Positions 53,565 through 64,000 of a stretch of DNA of 64,000 bases are shown here, piece after piece. A model generated the notes under the pieces. It saw only the letters and a list, made by a program, of their open reading frames with translations, was not told where the DNA came from and did not search any database. Source of the DNA: CAVPOO01 sp963707015 (GTDB lineage: Bacteria; Pseudomonadota; Gammaproteobacteria; Thiohalobacterales; Thiohalobacteraceae); NCBI GenBank assembly GCA_963707015.1, contig CAVPOO010000007.1:62001-126000 (forward strand), written 5' to 3'. Position numbers and translations under genes: made by a program. Within the stretch, counting starts at the first letter, position 1; every line of letters begins with the position of its first letter.

Positions 53565-53794
53565 TGGGGGAAGCAAAGGGAGACTTTATTGCACAGAACG
53601 CGCATCACAGTCAGCAGTTGTTCGATCTTGGCCTTGCTGAAACTGGAGCCATGGACCACGCAAGAAAGAATGCCTTTCCGGAAGCGGAACATGAACCTGA
53701 AGGGGTGAAAGTCGCGGGGAAGGAATTCCCAGTTGGATGAAATGACGGCGGGGATCAATTAATGAGACATATCAACCATAAGAAGGACAACGGC

Positions 53795-55705
53795 ATGAAA
53801 ACGATGCTCTGGGCAACACTCCTGACACTGAGCGCTGTGACACCGGCGAGTGCCGCGGTCTTGACAAACGTCGGCGGCGAGGTCGAACGCATCATCGTCG
53901 ACAACCCGACGGACACCTGGTCGCGCGGCACCATCGTGGTCAGCGGGCGCAACATCATTATCCCGGCCAACATGGTCATCGACCTGCCGGCCAACCGCCT
54001 GACGCTGCAGCAGCTGTTCGTCAATGCGCCGTCCGCCTGCGGGGCCGACGTCGACCCCGCCGACGGCATCCCGGACGAAACCGGGCTGGCCAAGGGCGAC
54101 CGCTGCAACAAAAGCGGCACCGGCGCCGCCGTCACCATGCTGGGCAACAAGACCAACAACGGCGACCTGATTGCCGGCGAGGTCTTCCTGGAAAAGAAGG
54201 CGGAAGTCATGACCGGGGTCGTGAGTTACGTGAACTATGACGAGGGCTACTTCCGCATCAACGGCGACCCGGCCGCTCCCACCACCACGGGCGCAATGAT
54301 ACGCGTCAACGATCCGGAGGGACGTCATACCCATCAACTCGGTGCGGGCTGCGCGGGCAGCGGACCGAACTGCAGCGCCGACACGCGCTACGGGGTGGAC
54401 CCGGACAACTACACCTTCACCGGCAGCACCGGCTACCCGATGTGTATCCCCAGTACTGTCGCACGCGGTCCCTTCAGCTTCGATGTGAGCCGTAACGGTA
54501 CTATCGAACCGATAGAGACCAACCTCATAGCGCAGGACGACGGTTCGGGCACGACCGATGCCCTGTGTCCGCCGAGCAACCGGCCCGCGGTCGGCGTACC
54601 GGTCGGTGACTCGCGGCTGTTCGCCCCCATCCGGGTGGGTGATCACCTGACGGCAGAGGGCAACTTCGAGACCATCGGCGGCGTAACCTTCCTGTCGGCG
54701 CACACCGTCGGCGTCAGCGAGGGCCTGTCCACAACGGCCGATCCCTTCCAGCCGGATTACATCGTCTTCGACGAAGTGGGTTGGGACATACCGGGCTTCC
54801 AGAACCAGCGCGTCCGCGACCTGCTGATCGCCTTCGGCAGTCTGGGAACGACCCACATCGATATCTTTGGCCTCTATTACGACCCGGCGAACAACGCCGT
54901 CGAGGAACTGGTGTTTGCCACCACCTTCGGCTGTGACGTGGCGGCCGGCGCAGGTGTCTGCACCGCCCAGGGGCTGGTCGGTAATCCCAACGTATTCAAA
55001 ATTGTGCATGATGTGGACTTCATCAATGGTGTACCGATCCAGGCCAGACGCTCGCCCTGTCAGCACCTGAACGCGGCCTATGCCAACGGCGGCATACCGG
55101 ATGTCAACGGCACCTTCGTGACCGTGGATCCCAAGGGCCGCTGCACGGCCCCCATTACCCTGGCGAAGGAGTTTGAAGTCCTGAGCCCGCCGACGCGCGA
55201 CCTCATTGGCCGCAGCCGCCACAAGCATGTGCTGCACCCCAGCGTCGTCACGCTGGATTTCAACGCCAGGCCCTCGCAGAACGGTGAATACCTCAACCCG
55301 GTCGGGCTCGGTCATCCGGAGTTTGTCGAGATCAACCTGAACGCGCTGGATACCGCCTACATCTTCGCCGGCGTGCCCTGGAACCTGGACCGCCGTCTGG
55401 GCCCGGGTGGCGGCTGCGACGGTGAGCCGACCTGTGACACGCTCACGGCGATCGGCGATGCCAGCATGAGACTCAACCCATTCCCGTTCTCTGATCTGGA
55501 TCCGGGCACCCAGGCCGGCCCTGCCGGCGCCGGCGGTGTGCCGATCGTTACGCGGTTAGGACATACCACGCAACGCGGGCGGACCCTGTCGTACTGGCCC
55601 CTGTTGGGTGAGGAAATGGCCTGGGTTCCAGCCAACCTGGATCCGGCCGCCCAGGGGATTGTCGCCACCGACCACGTCACAAATCTCCAGTGCATAGCGC
55701 CCTAG
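53795..55705 (+). CDS. Secreted protein I of unknown function
   Basis: About 636 residues. ATG at 53795 follows AAGAAGGAC; signal peptide MKTMLWATLLTLSAVTPASA. The mature start GGEVERIIVDNPTDTWSRG and IIIPANMVIDLPANRLTLQQ resemble an OB-like or DUF5666-like beta unit. Later segments include ADTRYGVDPDNYTFTGSTGY, VGDHLTAEGNFETIGGVTFL, VFDEVGWDIPGFQNQRVRDL and LNPVGLGHPEFVEINLNA. About 13 Cys suggest disulfides; no heme motif or known catalytic site. It is a tandem paralogue of J (well over half identical) but ends without the dockerin-like tail. Context with a multicopper oxidase and a peroxidase suggests surface redox function (inference). Confidence 0.7.
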   Translation: MKTMLWATLLTLSAVTPASAAVLTNVGGEVERIIVDNPTDTWSRGTIVVSGRNIIIPANMVIDLPANRLTLQQLFVNAPSACGADVDPADGIPDETGLAKGDRCNKSGTGAAVTMLGNKTNNGDLIAGEVFLEKKAEVMTGVVSYVNYDEGYFRINGDPAAPTTTGAMIRVNDPEGRHTHQLGAGCAGSGPNCSADTRYGVDPDNYTFTGSTGYPMCIPSTVARGPFSFDVSRNGTIEPIETNLIAQDDGSGTTDALCPPSNRPAVGVPVGDSRLFAPIRVGDHLTAEGNFETIGGVTFLSAHTVGVSEGLSTTADPFQPDYIVFDEVGWDIPGFQNQRVRDLLIAFGSLGTTHIDIFGLYYDPANNAVEELVFATTFGCDVAAGAGVCTAQGLVGNPNVFKIVHDVDFINGVPIQARRSPCQHLNAAYANGGIPDVNGTFVTVDPKGRCTAPITLAKEFEVLSPPTRDLIGRSRHKHVLHPSVVTLDFNARPSQNGEYLNPVGLGHPEFVEINLNALDTAYIFAGVPWNLDRRLGPGGGCDGEPTCDTLTAIGDASMRLNPFPFSDLDPGTQAGPAGAGGVPIVTRLGHTTQRGRTLSYWPLLGEEMAWVPANLDPAAQGIVATDHVTNLQCIAP

Positions 55706-55753
55706 GTGGCACCGGGTCATACAACAGGCAAGAATTCACGAGGATCCAAGATC

Positions 55754-58027
55754 ATGAAATCGACAAACAAGGTACAAGCCTCTCTGCGTGGACCCGGCCA
55801 CCCGGCCTCTCCCTCGTTGCATGCAAAGCTCACCAGTAGTGTGGTGTTACTGGGTGGACTCATGCTGGCGGCCCACAGCCCGCTCTCATCGGGGGCAGTG
55901 AGTATCACCATCAGTGGCGAAGTCGAACGCATTATTGTCGACAACCCCACTGACACCTGGTCCAGCGGGATCATGGTGGTCGGTGGCACGAATGTCATCA
56001 TCCCGGCCAACATGGTCATCGACCTGCCGGCCAACCGCCTGACGCTGCAGCAGCTGTTCGTCGATGCACCCTCGGCCTGCGCCGCCGACGTCAACCCCGC
56101 CGACGGCGTCCCGGACCAGACCGGGCTGGCCAAGGCCGACAGTTGCAACGGCAGCTTCACCGGGGCGGCGGTGACGATGCTCGCCAACCGTACCAACGCG
56201 GGGGATGTCGTCGCCGGTGATGTTTTCCTCGAGAAAGCCACCGAAATCGTCAGCGGTATCGTGTCCTTTATCAACTACGATGAAGGCTACTTCCGTGTCG
56301 ACGGCATCGTGGGCAGTGACACCACCGGTGCGATGGTGCGCGTCAATGACCCGGAAGGGCGTTTTACGCACCAGACCGGCACTGGCTGCCTCGGCAGCGG
56401 ACCAAACTGCAGCGCCGATACGCGCTACGGGGTGGATCCGGACAACTACACCTTCACCGCCAGCACCGGCTACCCGATGTGTATCCCCAGCACCGTTTCA
56501 CGCGGTCCCTACAGCTTTGATGTGAACCGTAATGGTGTCATCGATCCTGGCGAAAGCGGCCTCAACGCTGTTGCCGCGCCCAATGGCACAGGTGACGCCC
56601 TGTGCCCGGAGAGCAATCGGGGCGTCGATCCTGTTGGCGATTCGCGGCTGTTTGCGCCGATCCAGGTAAACGATCACGTGAATGCCGAGGGTAACTTCGA
56701 GACCATCGATGGCGTGACTTTCCTGTCGGCACACACCGTGGGCGTCAGCGTGGGTTTGACCACAGACCAGAATGCCTTCCAGCCTGACTACATGATCTTC
56801 GATGAAGTGGGTTGGGACATACCGGGTTTCCAGAATCAGCGCGTGCGCGACCTGCTGATCGCCTTCGGTACGCTGGGACCGACCCATATCGATATCTTTG
56901 GCCTGTACTACGACCCGGCGAACAACGCCGTCGAGGAACTGGTGTTCGCCACCACCTTCGGCTGTGACGTGGCGGCCGGAGCGGGCACCTGCACCAACCA
57001 GGGCATTGTCGGCAACACCGCGGTGTTCAAGATCGTGCATGACGTGGACTTCATCAATGGCGTACCGATCGGGCCACGCCAGTCCCCCTGTCAGCAGCTG
57101 AACGCGGCCTACACCAACGGCGGCATACCGGATGTCAATGGCGTCTTCCAGACCGTGGACCCCAAGGGCCGCTGCACGGCGCCCATCACCCTGGCGGACG
57201 AGTTTGAAGTGCTGAGTCCGCCGACGCGCGACCTCATCGGACGCAGCCGCCACAAGCACGCGCTGGATGCCAGCGTAGTCACGCTGGATTTCAACGGGAG
57301 ACCCTCCCAGAACGGTGAATACCTCAACCCGGTCGGGCTCGGTCATCCGGAGTTTGTCGAGATCAACCTGAACGCGCTGCAGACACCGTTTATCTTTGCC
57401 GGCGCGCCCTGGAACCTCGACCGCCGTCTGGGCCCGGGTGGCGGCTGCGACGGCGAGCCGGAGTGTGACACGCTCACGGCGATCGGCGATGCCAGCATGA
57501 GACTCAACCCATTCCCGTTCTCTGATCTGGATCCGGGCACTCAGGCCGGTCCCGCAGGGATTGGCGGTGTGCCGATCGTTACGCGGTTAGGACATACCAC
57601 GCAACGCGGACGGACCCTGACGTACTGGCCGCTGTTGGGTGAGGAAATGGCCTGGGTTCCAGCCAACCTGGATCCGGCCGCCCAGGGAATTGGAGAGACC
57701 CAGTTTGCCGATCTCTTCTGTGCGTTACTCAGCGGCCTCGATGATGATGGGGATTCGGTGGATAACGCCCTCGACAACTGCATTTTCGCCGCCAATCCCA
57801 CCCAGCTCGACACCAACGGGGACGGTTTCGGCAACATGTGCGATGCGGATTTCAACGGCAACAATATCGTTGATCCGGCCGACTTCTCGTTACTGAAGTC
57901 GTTGTTTGCCTCCACCACATCACCGGACCAGGATCTGAACGGCAACGGTATCGTGGACCCAGCCGATTTCTCGCTGATCAAGGCGTTGCTCGGCACGCCG
58001 CCGGGCCCATCGGCACGTACCCCGTAG
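55754..58027 (+). CDS. Secreted protein J, paralogue of I with a dockerin-like tail
   Basis: About 757 residues. ATG at 55754 (GAGGATC upstream); N-terminal signal (SSVVLLGGLMLAAHSPLSSG). Body parallel to protein I (GEVERIIVDNPTDTWSSG, PANMVIDLPANRLTLQQLF, EVGWDIPGFQNQRVRDLLIA, WNLDRRLGPGGGCDGEPECD). After the shared body it adds a short TSP3 unit (DDDGDSVDNALDNCIFAANP) and two dockerin-like loops (DFNGNNIVDPADFSLLKSLF, DLNGNGIVDPADFSLIKALL) ending GTPPGPSARTP. Function unknown. It differs from I mainly by this C-terminal module, an informative natural pair. Confidence 0.72.
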   Translation: MKSTNKVQASLRGPGHPASPSLHAKLTSSVVLLGGLMLAAHSPLSSGAVSITISGEVERIIVDNPTDTWSSGIMVVGGTNVIIPANMVIDLPANRLTLQQLFVDAPSACAADVNPADGVPDQTGLAKADSCNGSFTGAAVTMLANRTNAGDVVAGDVFLEKATEIVSGIVSFINYDEGYFRVDGIVGSDTTGAMVRVNDPEGRFTHQTGTGCLGSGPNCSADTRYGVDPDNYTFTASTGYPMCIPSTVSRGPYSFDVNRNGVIDPGESGLNAVAAPNGTGDALCPESNRGVDPVGDSRLFAPIQVNDHVNAEGNFETIDGVTFLSAHTVGVSVGLTTDQNAFQPDYMIFDEVGWDIPGFQNQRVRDLLIAFGTLGPTHIDIFGLYYDPANNAVEELVFATTFGCDVAAGAGTCTNQGIVGNTAVFKIVHDVDFINGVPIGPRQSPCQQLNAAYTNGGIPDVNGVFQTVDPKGRCTAPITLADEFEVLSPPTRDLIGRSRHKHALDASVVTLDFNGRPSQNGEYLNPVGLGHPEFVEINLNALQTPFIFAGAPWNLDRRLGPGGGCDGEPECDTLTAIGDASMRLNPFPFSDLDPGTQAGPAGIGGVPIVTRLGHTTQRGRTLTYWPLLGEEMAWVPANLDPAAQGIGETQFADLFCALLSGLDDDGDSVDNALDNCIFAANPTQLDTNGDGFGNMCDADFNGNNIVDPADFSLLKSLFASTTSPDQDLNGNGIVDPADFSLIKALLGTPPGPSARTP

Positions 58028-58042
58028 CTGAGGGCAGACAAC

Positions 58043-58076
58043 GCTGGTGCAGGTTGAACCATCGACCTGCACCAGC
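58043..58076 (+). terminator. Conserved hairpin after gene J
   Basis: Perfect 12-bp arms GCTGGTGCAGGT / ACCTGCACCAGC, 10-base loop, 15 bases after the stop; same core as after H and K. Confidence 0.55.
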
Positions 58077-58171
58077 AACCTGGTAGAGGTTGAGACTTTT
58101 CGCAACATTTTCACAACAACAGGCGCGGTGATTGATTTCAGTTTAATCAACTGCACCAAGGAGACTGCAGA

Positions 58172-61261
<3,090 letters not shown>

Positions 61262-61277
61262 GGACCTGCCGGACAGT

Positions 61278-61311
61278 GCCGGTGCAGGTTGAGTCATCAA
61301 CCTGCACCGGC
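61278..61311 (+). terminator. Conserved hairpin after gene K
   Basis: Perfect 15-bp arms GCCGGTGCAGGTTGA / TCAACCTGCACCGGC with a 4-base loop, 16 bases after the stop. Strongest of the three related hairpins; no T run follows. Confidence 0.6.
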
Positions 61312-61373
61312 GATGGGGAACGAATGAGGAATCCCGATAAAGGAAACCTGGAAAAGTAAAGAGGTTGCCAGTT

Positions 61374-62474
61374 ATGAGTTGTGTCCGCATCACCGCAGGC
61401 CACTGGGGCGCTACCGCCGCCAGTCTCCTGCTCTTAACCACTCTGTTACTGCTGGGTGCCAATCCCGCCAGCGCGGCGAAACGGGGTGCAGAGTACTTCA
61501 CCAACGCCACCCTGGTAAATCAGGACGGCGAGACGCTGCGCTTCTACGAAGACGTCATCAAGGGGAAGGTGGTGTCCATCAATTTCATGTTCACGAGCTG
61601 TGGAGATTCCTGCCCGCTGGAGACGGCCAAACTGCGTAAGGTTCAGCAGCTGCTCGGAGCACATGTCGGCAAAGACGTCTACATGTATTCGATCACCGTT
61701 GACCCCGAACGCGACACACCGGCGGCACTCAAGGCGTACATGCAGAAATTCAACATCGGCCCGGGCTGGCAGTTCCTGACGGGTAAGAAAGAAGACATCG
61801 ATCTGATACGCAAGAAGCTGGGCATGTACAGTGAAGACGAGGATGAGCTCAGCGATCACCAGATCAACTTCGTCCTGGGCAATGAGACGACCGGCCAGTG
61901 GTTAAAGCGTACGCCCTTTGATTTACCCGAGACACTGACTTCCGTGCTGCTTGGCCGCCTGCAACAGCACAGATTGATTTCGTCAGCGGCTGCAGCGAGA
62001 CCGAACTATGCGCAGAGCCGTGCCTTGCCGGCTGCCCGCCCGGGCGAGGATCTGTTCAATACGCGCTGCACTGCCTGCCACACCATTGGCCAGGGCGATA
62101 AGCTGGGGCCCGATCTGCTCGGAGTTGTCAGTAAACGGGACCGTCAATGGCTGATCCGCTGGCTGCAGGAACCCGATGTGATGCTCAAGGAAGAAGATCC
62201 CCTGGCAATGGCGCTCTATGCCCAGTACAACAATGTTCCAATGCCGAACGTGAAGCTGGCTCAAAAGCAGATTCTTGACCTGATCCAGTACATGCAGGCG
62301 GAAACCCAGCGGGTGAACAGGGTCGCCGAGGGTACGCCCCCGCAAACAGGCAGTCTGGAAAGCACCGAGACGACAGAAACGGCTGCCCGCAGGGGCGGGA
62401 CATCGCCTCCGGGCAACACCGCTCCGCAGAACCAGGCGCGGGCTGGTGCAGCAACGGTCAACGCGGTTGAGTAA
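61374..62474 (+). CDS. SCO1/SenC-cytochrome c fusion protein L
   Basis: About 366 residues. ATG at 61374 follows AAAGAGG; signal or anchor helix (ASLLLLTTLLLLGANPASA). The SCO copper-chaperone domain has the Cu ligands in FMFTSCGDSCPLE (Cys 76 and 80) and DHQINFVLGN (His 162). A class-I-like cytochrome c domain follows: GEDLFNTRCTACHTIGQGDKLGPDL (CxxCH 232-236) and a Met-containing NNVPMPNVKL. The tail is Thr/Ala/Gln-rich. SCO proteins deliver copper to oxidases; placed next to the multicopper oxidase, it may metallate K or a cytochrome oxidase. Confidence 0.92.
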   Translation: MSCVRITAGHWGATAASLLLLTTLLLLGANPASAAKRGAEYFTNATLVNQDGETLRFYEDVIKGKVVSINFMFTSCGDSCPLETAKLRKVQQLLGAHVGKDVYMYSITVDPERDTPAALKAYMQKFNIGPGWQFLTGKKEDIDLIRKKLGMYSEDEDELSDHQINFVLGNETTGQWLKRTPFDLPETLTSVLLGRLQQHRLISSAAAARPNYAQSRALPAARPGEDLFNTRCTACHTIGQGDKLGPDLLGVVSKRDRQWLIRWLQEPDVMLKEEDPLAMALYAQYNNVPMPNVKLAQKQILDLIQYMQAETQRVNRVAEGTPPQTGSLESTETTETAARRGGTSPPGNTAPQNQARAGAATVNAVE

Positions 62475-62488
62475 TCCCGGCAATACTG

Positions 62489-63238
62489 ATGAATTGCTCA
62501 GACAACATGCGCTTCAGCATACCCGGTATCGCACTGCTGTTGTGCTTGCTCCTGCTCCATTCCGGCGCAGCCCGAGCAATCAGCGTCAGCCAGATCGATG
62601 ATTTCGGGGACAGCACGATTCAGGGCTGGAGAATGGGCATCACTGCTGTCACGACCAGCCATATGACCAACATCGCCGATGGCGGACCCGCCGGGGCCGG
62701 CGACAGCTTCCTTCAGGTTGTCGCAGACGGAACGGCCGCTGCGGGCGGAAGGCTGACCTTCTTCAATCAGCTCCAGTGGACGGGTGATTACACCGCTGCG
62801 GGGATCACCGCGATCGCCATGGACCTGAAAAATATCAGCTCCAGCGAAGCCCTGAATCTGCGGCTCGCGATCAATGGAGGTTCTGGTCCCAGCTTTAATG
62901 TTGTCGGCGGCGTGTTTGCCACCTCGGCCAGCATCAGCCTGGACAGCGACAGTGGCTGGACACGGGCCGTGTTCTCATTGCTGCCCGGCGATCTGATCCC
63001 CATCAGTGGCGGCATTGGCGGTAACACCGCGGGCAACGATGTCCAGGCAACACTTGCCAATGTGCTGGAATTACGGTTATTGAACAGCGCAACCCCCGAT
63101 TGGAGCGGGCTCCCGGTCGCCGCCACACTCGGTATCGACAACATACGGGCGGTTCCGCTCCCGCCGGCCCTGGCGCTGTTCGGTTCGGGACTGGTGGCAC
63201 TCCTGGCACGACGGCGCAGACAAACGCTTCAGGCATGA
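62489..63238 (+). CDS. VPLP-CTERM sorted exoprotein M
   Basis: 249 residues: signal peptide (IPGIALLLCLLLLHSGAARA), a beta-rich domain resembling a CBM/discoidin-like jelly roll (DDFGDSTIQGWRMG, NLRLAINGGSGPSF, DSDSGWTRAVFSLLPGD, VAATLGIDNIRAV), and a C-terminal sorting signal VPLPPALALFGSGLVALLARRRRQ of the PEP-CTERM/VPLPA type. Such proteins are processed by exosortase and linked to extracellular polysaccharide. The exosortase is not in this window. Start 62489 lacks a clear Shine-Dalgarno; Met at 62507 is an alternative. Confidence 0.8.
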   Translation: MNCSDNMRFSIPGIALLLCLLLLHSGAARAISVSQIDDFGDSTIQGWRMGITAVTTSHMTNIADGGPAGAGDSFLQVVADGTAAAGGRLTFFNQLQWTGDYTAAGITAIAMDLKNISSSEALNLRLAINGGSGPSFNVVGGVFATSASISLDSDSGWTRAVFSLLPGDLIPISGGIGGNTAGNDVQATLANVLELRLLNSATPDWSGLPVAATLGIDNIRAVPLPPALALFGSGLVALLARRRRQTLQA

Positions 63239-63411
63239 TAACCCGCTGATCCGTTGGCCAGTGGTCGATGCTTCGGGTAGTTTGACGTGGTTGATGACTG
63301 GCCCCTCGAGTGCCTGGCGACTGCATTACAGGAAAGTCAGACCACACCGATCACTGGGGCTGGTTCAGAACACATTATTTGATGAGAAATAGAAACAGGG
63401 GGCCGGGAACA

Positions 63412-63885
63412 ATGAAATTTCACGCCGTGTTATTTGCTTCACTAATAGCATTACTGTCTGTTTACTCTGCGTGCTTCGCTCACCAGAATCCGGGTGCAAG
63501 CGACGCTGCAATTGAGAGCCCGGAGATTCAGAAACCGGCCGACTCCGCGGCTACAAGTAATAGCTCGAACATTCCGAAACCGAGTGAACCCGAGGCTGCA
63601 ATTGATAGCCCGGAGATTCAGAAACCGAGCGAAGCCGAGGCACTGGAGGCTGCGATAAGGTACGTGAACCGTGAGGGACGATTGACTGTAAAAGAGTCAA
63701 AGTTTATTGCATGGGGCACGTTTAGCGAAGAACAAGTCTACTGGCCAATGAAATTTCGTCTAGCCTACACATCCGCGGGATCGAATACCCTGAGGCAGAA
63801 TGAATATGCTGTGAAGATTTCCAAAGACCTCAACGGTAAATGGATAGCCGCACAGTATTATGCATGGAGAACCGACTTTAAATAA
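63412..63885 (+). CDS. Small secreted protein N of unknown function
   Basis: About 157 residues. Signal peptide (FHAVLFASLIALLSVYSACFA). A repeated motif follows (AAIESPEIQKPADSA ... AAIDSPEIQKPSEAE), a low-complexity linker. The ordered C-terminal part has ALEAAIRYVNREGRLTVKESKFIAWGTFSEEQVYWPMKFRLAYTS and GKWIAAQYYAWRTDF. Start at 63412 is chosen by the signal peptide; only a weak GGGGG precedes it. No family recognised. Base composition is more AT-rich than its neighbours. Confidence 0.6.
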   Translation: MKFHAVLFASLIALLSVYSACFAHQNPGASDAAIESPEIQKPADSAATSNSSNIPKPSEPEAAIDSPEIQKPSEAEALEAAIRYVNREGRLTVKESKFIAWGTFSEEQVYWPMKFRLAYTSAGSNTLRQNEYAVKISKDLNGKWIAAQYYAWRTDFK

Positions 63886-64000
63886 TCACAAGAGGCTGAT
63901 TTTTGTGACAGCAACACCATAAAAACTCTCTGCGTGACGATCGATGGCGTGCCAGTAAAACGACCCGACGAAATACGACACGTCTTCCAAGCAGTCGACG

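Noticed and set aside
53543..53740. 65-codon plus-strand frame between H and I
   Set aside because: It begins inside the loop of the conserved hairpin and has no ribosome-binding site; composition is not convincing.

Overview
The window is about 64 kb of GC-rich, gene-dense bacterial DNA. Protein families, signal peptides and insertion elements suggest a gammaproteobacterium of Chromatiales/Thiohalomonadales type. Periplasmic and extracellular c-type cytochromes, PKD/HYR adhesive domains, a multicopper oxidase and a CO2-fixing ferredoxin module fit a lithoautotroph or electroautotroph that exchanges electrons with solid or extracellular donors. From memory, the multiheme cytochrome / peptidyl-prolyl isomerase / rhodanese grouping recalls the 'uet' cluster described for Candidatus Tenderia electrophaga; no search was run to confirm this. 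No rRNA, tRNA or CRISPR array was seen.

Layout. (1) 1-1032: 3' part of a secreted protein. (2) 1.6-11.8 kb, minus strand: a likely operon read pps -> porG -> porA -> porB -> porD-like flavoprotein -> glgP (pyruvate synthase, PEP synthase, glycogen phosphorylase), with small repeats inserted in its gaps. (3) 12-15.6 kb: a DUF-type secreted protein, a truncated asmA, a small membrane protein, a DUF2059 protein, a TlpA-type thioredoxin and a second small membrane protein. (4) 15.7-41.2 kb, minus strand: the electron-transfer region. It holds three related large multiheme cytochromes (9, 9 and 10 CxxCH motifs), a tetraheme protein with 7 HYR repeats and a monoheme protein with 5 HYR repeats. These are interleaved with two PpiC-type isomerases, a double-FKBP isomerase, a TlpA-like thioredoxin and a rhodanese. 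Five transcription units here are preceded by a sigma-54-type -24/-12 promoter with TGTCA/TGACA inverted repeats 65-85 bp further upstream. Most cytochrome genes end in a strong intrinsic terminator. (5) 41.2-47.5 kb: an island of toxin-antitoxin pairs (two near-identical vapBC, a ParDE-like pair, a RelBE-like pair, higBA, a DUF6883/DUF4926 pair) mixed with full and decayed REP-associated (Y1/HUH) transposase copies and an IS110 remnant. (6) 47.7-49.0 kb: a monoheme PKD protein with a His/charged repeat tail. (7) 50.8-63.9 kb, plus strand: a diheme peroxidase-family protein, two paralogous unknown secreted proteins, a multicopper oxidase, a SCO-cytochrome c fusion, a VPLP-CTERM protein and a small secreted protein. 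Three of these share a thrombospondin-3/dockerin-like C-terminus, each followed by the same hairpin.

How it may work together (inference): an inner set of PPIases, thioredoxin and rhodanese helps fold and mature large secreted cytochromes. HYR/PKD proteins carrying small heme modules could form an adhesive conductive scaffold, and the plus-strand enzymes with Ca-binding C-termini act at the cell surface on metals or peroxide. Electrons would support reductive carboxylation of acetyl-CoA by the Por/Pps module, with surplus stored as glycogen. Several cytochrome genes carry single-base frameshifts, some in homopolymers, so either assembly errors or recent decay must be considered.
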